DNA from: Lentzea sp. NBRC 105346
Lineage (GTDB): Bacteria > Actinomycetota > Actinomycetes > Mycobacteriales > Pseudonocardiaceae
Assembly (NCBI RefSeq): GCF_030269605.1
Contig: NZ_BSTQ01000014.1
Coordinates: 186,001-250,000 of the forward strand
DNA: 64,000 bases
Reading direction: 5' to 3'
Made by a program: the position numbers and the translations under genes. The notes under the pieces are model-generated. The model saw only the letters and a list, made by a program, of their open reading frames with translations. It made no database searches and was not told the origin of the DNA. Shown here one piece after another: positions 59,801 to 64,000 of the stretch. Each line of letters starts with the position of its first letter. Position 1 is the stretch's first letter.

Positions 59801-60481
59801 TCAGTTCTCGTTGATGAACTTCTGGGCGAGCGCCTCGCCCTGCTGGACCGTCTTGTTGTGGTCCTCGATCGGCGTGGTCTTCGAGCCCTTGAAGTAGATG
59901 TACCAAACGGGCCCGTCGGTGCCGCCGTTCTTCGGGTTGGGGTTGATGCCCAGGTTCACCGCGGAGGCGTAGGACGCCTCACCGATGATGTTGGCCGGAC
60001 CGGTGTCGCCGATGACGACGTAGTCGACCTTGTTGTTGTAGATGATCGCGACGACGCCACCGCCCTGGATGCCCCACTTGCGGTAGTCCCAGTTGCCGCT
60101 CGGGCTGGGCACGACGACGTACGGCAGCTTGTCGGCGACGAGCGGCTTGCCCTTGGAGTCGTGGAACGCGGTGTCGGGCTGGAACCACGGGTCGGTGGAC
60201 TTGCTGCACTTCGCGGTCGGCTGGCCATCGCAGTCGATGTCCATGTCGGCCTTGTACCAAACGGCGCCGGTCTTGTCGCAGACCGGGATGTTGGCGGCGG
60301 TCTCGCCGTCGCTCTTGTACTTGCCCGACGAGATCTGCTTGCAGCTCGTCAGCTTGGCGAGCAGCTGGGACGCGGACGGCCCGGCCTGCACGGAAACCGG
60401 CGCGGCTTGCGCGTTGGTGGAAACCAGGGCTGCTCCAAGGAGCACGGCCAGTGCGAAGAGCCCTGATGCGAGCTTGCGCAT
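59801..60481 (-). CDS. Secreted GH75-type chitosanase
   Basis: 226 residues from ATG 60481 (AGAGGTGG RBS). Signal peptide to about residue 27 (MRKLASGLFALAVLLGAALVSTNAQA). The GH75 pattern is seen: DIDCDGQPTAKC, DPWFQPDTAF, LPYVVVPSPSG, VVIGDTGPANIIGEASYASAVNLGI. The first Asp and the Glu in IGEAS fit the catalytic acids of the family. Exported endo-chitosanase hydrolysing beta-1,4-glucosamine links, useful against fungal or arthropod material. Confidence 0.83.
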   Translation of the reverse strand: MRKLASGLFALAVLLGAALVSTNAQAAPVSVQAGPSASQLLAKLTSCKQISSGKYKSDGETAANIPVCDKTGAVWYKADMDIDCDGQPTAKCSKSTDPWFQPDTAFHDSKGKPLVADKLPYVVVPSPSGNWDYRKWGIQGGGVVAIIYNNKVDYVVIGDTGPANIIGEASYASAVNLGINPNPKNGGTDGPVWYIYFKGSKTTPIEDHNKTVQQGEALAQKFINEN

Positions 60482-60577
60482 TGCCACCTCTTTCGACAGG
60501 GAAGTTTCCTGACAGAGGGCGGCGGAATGCTCACTATGCGCAACGAAAGTTACATCGGTCAAGAGTTGGACAGAGGT

Positions 60578-61141
60578 CTAGGGCTTTCGCCCGAGTAGTC
60601 CGATCAGTCTCGTTTGGGCGTCCGCGTCGGGGTCCACGGGCATCGGCGGCTCGAACATGCCCGAGCCCTCCCACTCGGAGATGTGCTCGGTGACGTACCC
60701 GAGCACGGCCTCGGCCAGCTCCGGGTCGATGTGTTCGTCCGCGCCGATCGAACGGGCCAGGTCCCACGCGTGCACGGCGAGGTCGACCGTCATCTGCCAC
60801 GCGTAGTCCTCGGCGGTGATCTCGCCGAAGCTGACCTGCACCGGTTTGTCCAGCGCGCCCGGTTCCAGCCACGCCTCACGGGCGGCCGACGCGGCGAGCA
60901 CCCACGCCAGCAGGGGATCGGTGCCCAGGTTGTCGTGGTCGAAGCGGTCGCCGACCTGCGCGGGCGTGCAGCCGGCGAGCAGTTCGGGCGCCCACAGCTG
61001 CTCGTACACGAGATGGCCGACGAGGTCGCGCACCGACCACTCCCGGCACGGGGTGCCGAGCGACCACTGGTCCGGCCCGATCGCACGCACCCTGCGGTCG
61101 AACTCCGTCATCGCCAGTCCGTGCGCCTCCATCAAGTCCAT
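60578..61141 (-). CDS. TIGR03086-like DinB/maleylpyruvate isomerase-family protein
   Basis: 187 residues (starts at 61141 or at ATG 61132; no RBS decides). DinB-type metal-binding motifs: REWSVRDLVGHLVYEQLWAPELL, TVDLAVHAWDLARSIG, with three His. Mycothiol-dependent enzymes or unknown-function homologues are typical of actinomycetes. Stands alone between the chitosanase and POT genes. Confidence 0.85.
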   Translation of the reverse strand: MDLMEAHGLAMTEFDRRVRAIGPDQWSLGTPCREWSVRDLVGHLVYEQLWAPELLAGCTPAQVGDRFDHDNLGTDPLLAWVLAASAAREAWLEPGALDKPVQVSFGEITAEDYAWQMTVDLAVHAWDLARSIGADEHIDPELAEAVLGYVTEHISEWEGSGMFEPPMPVDPDADAQTRLIGLLGRKP

Positions 61142-61289
61142 CTGAAGAGTTCATCAAAAGCTGCTCAACTCCGCACCCGTTGCTGTGTCATGGGCCACTC
61201 AACGCGTGTCTCAATTACAAACCGTACGGGCGTACCGCGTAAGGTTCCCCGATCCGCCGTGACATCGTTGACACGAGAGGAAGATCGCC

Positions 61290-62759
61290 GTGAGCGCCAC
61301 GAGCGCCAGCATCTCCGCCCCGGACAAGGGCTTCTTCGGGCATCCCCGAGGCCTCTCCACGCTCTTCTTCACCGAGCTGTGGGAGCGTTTCTCCTTCTAC
61401 GGCATGAAGGCGATCCTCGCCTTCTACCTGTACACGACCGTGACCGAGGGCGGCCTCGGCATCGACAAGGCGTTCGCCCTGTCCGTGGTCGCGATCTACG
61501 GTTCCTCGGTCTACATGTCCGGCGTCGCGGGCGGCTGGCTGGCCGACCGCGTGTTCGGTGGTCAGCGCGCCGTGTTCTACGGCGGCATCCTGATCATGTG
61601 CGGTCACATCGCGCTGGCGCTGCCGATCGGCGTCACGGGTGCGTACCTCGGCATGTTCTTCCTGGTGCTCGGCACCGGCCTGCTCAAGCCGAACATCTCC
61701 ACCGTCGTCGGTGGGCTGTACGACGAGCACGACCGTCGCCGTGACGCCGGCTTCACGATCTTCTACATGGGCATCAACATCGGCGGTTTCGCCGCGCCCC
61801 TGATCTGCGGCTGGCTGTCGAAGGAGTACAACTACCACGTCGGCTTCAGCGCCGCCGCGATCGGCATGGCGCTCGGCCTCATCCAGTACAACGTGGGCCG
61901 CAAGAACCTCCGCGGTTCCGCCGCCGTGCCGCCGAACCCGTTGCCGGAGCACGAGAAGGCCGGCGTGCTCGCCAAGGCCGTCGCGTTCACCGCGATCCTC
62001 GTCGCCGCGCTCGCGATCGGCTACGTCGCCGGTGGCGGCGAGGGTGTCATCTACGTGATCTCGGGTCTGTCCGTGCTGCTGCCGGTCATCTACTTCACGA
62101 TCATGATCCGCAGCCGGAAGACCACGGCCGAGGAACGCCCGCGCGTCATCGCCTACATCCCGCTGTTCATCGCGGCCACGATGTTCTGGCTGATCTTCGA
62201 GCAGAGCTCGTCGGTGATCGCGGAGTTCGCGGACACCAAGGTGGACAACCACATCTTCGGCCTCGAGTTCCCCGCGGCGTGGTTCCAGTCGGTCAACCCG
62301 ATCATGATCATCGTGCTGGCGCCGGTGTTCGCGCTGCTGTGGGTCAAGCTCGGTGAGCGGCAGCCGGTCACGCCGCGCAAGTTCGCCTACGCGCTCGTGC
62401 TCATCGGCCTGTCGTTCGTGCTGATGTACTTCGCGTCCAACGCCGCCGCGGACGGCAAGGTCAGTCCGTTGTGGCTGGTCGTGATGTTCCTCGTCATGAC
62501 GTGTGGCGAGCTGCTGCTGTCGCCGGTCGGCCTGTCCGTCACGACGAAGCTCGCGCCGCGCGCGTTCGCGTCGCAGACGATGGGCATGTGGTTCCTGTCG
62601 AGCGCCGCGGGTTCCGGTATCGCCGCGCAGCTCGTGAAGTTCTACACGGTGAGCCCGTCGGCGTACTTCTTCACGCTCGGCGGCGCGGCGGTGGTGCTCG
62701 GCATCGCGCTCGCGGCGGGGGCGGCTCCGATCCGGAAGTTGATGTCCGGAGTCGAGTGA
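61290..62759 (+). CDS. POT-family peptide:proton symporter (DtpT-like)
   Basis: 489 residues from GTG 61290 (AGAGGAAG RBS). MFS-fold with 12 to 14 helices. Proton-coupled oligopeptide signature ExxERF in FTELWERFSFYG, then FYMGINIGGFAAPLICGWL. Imports di- and tripeptides. The 147-base region before it has no clear operator. 62760-62918 after it holds nothing recognisable. Confidence 0.93.
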   Translation: MSATSASISAPDKGFFGHPRGLSTLFFTELWERFSFYGMKAILAFYLYTTVTEGGLGIDKAFALSVVAIYGSSVYMSGVAGGWLADRVFGGQRAVFYGGILIMCGHIALALPIGVTGAYLGMFFLVLGTGLLKPNISTVVGGLYDEHDRRRDAGFTIFYMGINIGGFAAPLICGWLSKEYNYHVGFSAAAIGMALGLIQYNVGRKNLRGSAAVPPNPLPEHEKAGVLAKAVAFTAILVAALAIGYVAGGGEGVIYVISGLSVLLPVIYFTIMIRSRKTTAEERPRVIAYIPLFIAATMFWLIFEQSSSVIAEFADTKVDNHIFGLEFPAAWFQSVNPIMIIVLAPVFALLWVKLGERQPVTPRKFAYALVLIGLSFVLMYFASNAAADGKVSPLWLVVMFLVMTCGELLLSPVGLSVTTKLAPRAFASQTMGMWFLSSAAGSGIAAQLVKFYTVSPSAYFFTLGGAAVVLGIALAAGAAPIRKLMSGVE

Positions 62760-62918
62760 CCGGCTAAGGCGAGCAGGAGGCCCGTCGCGGCGGCGGTGCG
62801 GCGGGTCTCCCACTCACCTACCAGGATGCACTACGCAGACGTGTCATTGGTGTCCGAACGTAGGTCCGGGTGGGTGAACTCACGCGGCTAAACATCGGAT
62901 TTTTGCCCAGTGTCAGGG

Positions 62919-64000
62919 TTAATTCACCGCCAGTGACCGACCGGCCGCCGTACCCGTAACCGGAAGACGGATTGCGCCGCGGATCAACCGAGACGGACGG
63001 CGCTTCATCGGACCCGCCACGCGAAGGTCGGGGAACCGGCGGAACAGCCCGTGCAACGCGGCCGCCGCCTCCATCCGCGCCAGCCCCGCGCCGATGCAGT
63101 AGTGGATGCCCGCCGAGAACGCGAGGTGCTCTCGCACGTTGGCGCGCAACGGGTCGAACTTCAGCGGGTTCTCGAAGACGTTCGGATCGCGGTTCGCCGC
63201 CGCCAGCAGCAACACCACCGCCTGGCCCGGTTTCACGGTCTTCCCGCCGACCTCGACGACCTGGTTGGGGAACCGGACCGTGTACTGCACCGGCGGGTCG
63301 AGCCGCAGCACCTCCTCGACGAACAGCTCCGCGTACTTCGGGTCCTCGATCAACGGCTCGCGCGTCTCGGGGTTCGCCATCACCGCCATGACACCGTTGC
63401 CGATCAGGTTGACCGTCGTCTCGAACCCGGCGACGAGCAGCATCTCCGTGGTGGCGACCAAGTCCTCGCGCGAGAGTCCCTCGTTCTGGACGAGGTGGCT
63501 GACGACGTCGGTCCCGGGATTGCGCCGGCGGTCGGCGATGAGGTCGTCGAGGAACGCCTCGAACTCGCCGAGCGCCTCGTGCAGCTCGCGCATCTCCTTC
63601 AGGGTCCGGATGCCGTCGAGCGTCGCCACGATCTTCGAACCCCAGCGCGCCAGCACGTCCTGGTCCGCGTCCGGCACGCCGAGCAGGTCGACGATGACCT
63701 GGATCGGTACGCGCACGGCGAAGTCACCGATGACGTCGAAGCTCTCGGGCAGCGGGTCGAGGTAGTCCTCGACGATCTTCTCGATCAACGGCGCGCGCTC
63801 CTTGAGCGCCCGCGGCGTGAAGAACGGCTGCACCAGCTTGCGCAGCCGCGTGTGGTCCGGCGGGTTGAGCAGCAGGAACGACTCCTCGACCGGGTTCACC
63901 AGCCGTTGGCCGTCGGGCCGGTACATCCTGGTGTCCAGCGGCGTGAAGTCGCTGGGCGGCAGCACGCCGAACCGGTGGTCGCGCAACACCGAGTCGCAGA
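62919..64000 (-). CDS. Cytochrome P450 (N-terminus beyond the window)
   Basis: The reading frame runs from the stop at 62919 to the window edge, so about 361 residues are present and the N-terminal 40 or so are missing. P450 motifs: PDHTRLRKLVQPFFTPRAL, I-helix LLVAGFETTVNLIGNG (Glu-Thr-Thr), ExxR in FVEEVLRLDPPVQ, heme Cys in FSAGIHYCIGAGLARME. CYP107/CYP105-like soluble bacterial enzyme. Substrate and redox partner not visible. Confidence 0.9.
   Translation of the reverse strand, partial: CDSVLRDHRFGVLPPSDFTPLDTRMYRPDGQRLVNPVEESFLLLNPPDHTRLRKLVQPFFTPRALKERAPLIEKIVEDYLDPLPESFDVIGDFAVRVPIQVIVDLLGVPDADQDVLARWGSKIVATLDGIRTLKEMRELHEALGEFEAFLDDLIADRRRNPGTDVVSHLVQNEGLSREDLVATTEMLLVAGFETTVNLIGNGVMAVMANPETREPLIEDPKYAELFVEEVLRLDPPVQYTVRFPNQVVEVGGKTVKPGQAVVLLLAAANRDPNVFENPLKFDPLRANVREHLAFSAGIHYCIGAGLARMEAAAALHGLFRRFPDLRVAGPMKRRPSRLIRGAIRLPVTGTAAGRSLAVN

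Noticed and set aside
61142..61289. Possible riboswitch ahead of the peptide transporter gene
   Set aside because: No known aptamer motif could be recognised, and the region has only short, weak pairings.

Overview
High-GC (about 70 %) actinomycete DNA. The gene content points to Pseudonocardiales, perhaps a Lentzea, Saccharothrix or Amycolatopsis relative. The evidence is mycothiol-type DinB-like enzymes, an F420-type LLM oxidoreductase, several NB-ARC/TPR and WD40 STAND ATPases, streptogrisin-type secreted protease, GTG/TTG starts and short or absent leaders. No rRNA, tRNA or CRISPR array was seen. Taxonomy is inferred from gene content only.

Layout. 0-1 kb: tail of an unknown gene and a LemA/NUDIX fusion. 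1-9.4 kb: one tightly packed minus-strand operon of eight genes. It encodes two paralogous Glu/Tyr-rich proteins, an HExxH protein, three unrecognised proteins, an M20 peptidase and a DUF1906 glycosidase-like protein, and it faces a single-domain LuxR regulator. I recognise no described system here, and it is the best candidate for something new. 10-14.8 kb: hydantoinase, beta-ureidopropionase, NCS1 permease and LLM oxidoreductase (pyrimidine/hydantoin catabolism). 14.8-33.7 kb: an accessory block with a TnpB nuclease and its guide-RNA region, two NLR-like ATPases carrying a RHIM-like N-terminal motif, a secreted protease, two methyltransferases, an ankyrin protein, a 2229-residue Rhs protein ending in an EndoU-type toxin with a small immunity gene, and a TipA-like MerR regulator with a textbook operator. 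33.7-38.5 kb: PucR regulator divergent from an aminotransferase and methylmalonate-semialdehyde dehydrogenase. These supply the later steps from beta-alanine, so the accessory block appears to split one catabolic cluster in two.

38.5-45.4 kb: sialidase-like secreted protein, a third STAND regulator, a DinB-like enzyme, EF-G2 and a flavin split-barrel protein. 45.4-54.9 kb: the vitamin B6 and yebC genes (pdxS ... pdxT-yebC), with pdxS and pdxT pushed apart by a P450, a VapBC pair, a cupin regulator with azlCD, an Lrp regulator with a gamma-lyase, and an amino acid permease. 55-64 kb: DUF4262 and GNAT proteins, a large nSTAND1-WD40 protein, a GH75 chitosanase, a DinB-like protein, a POT peptide transporter and a P450 cut by the window end.

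No stretch longer than 300 bases lacks a gene. Very long antisense ORFs opposite real genes are high-GC shadows and were left out.
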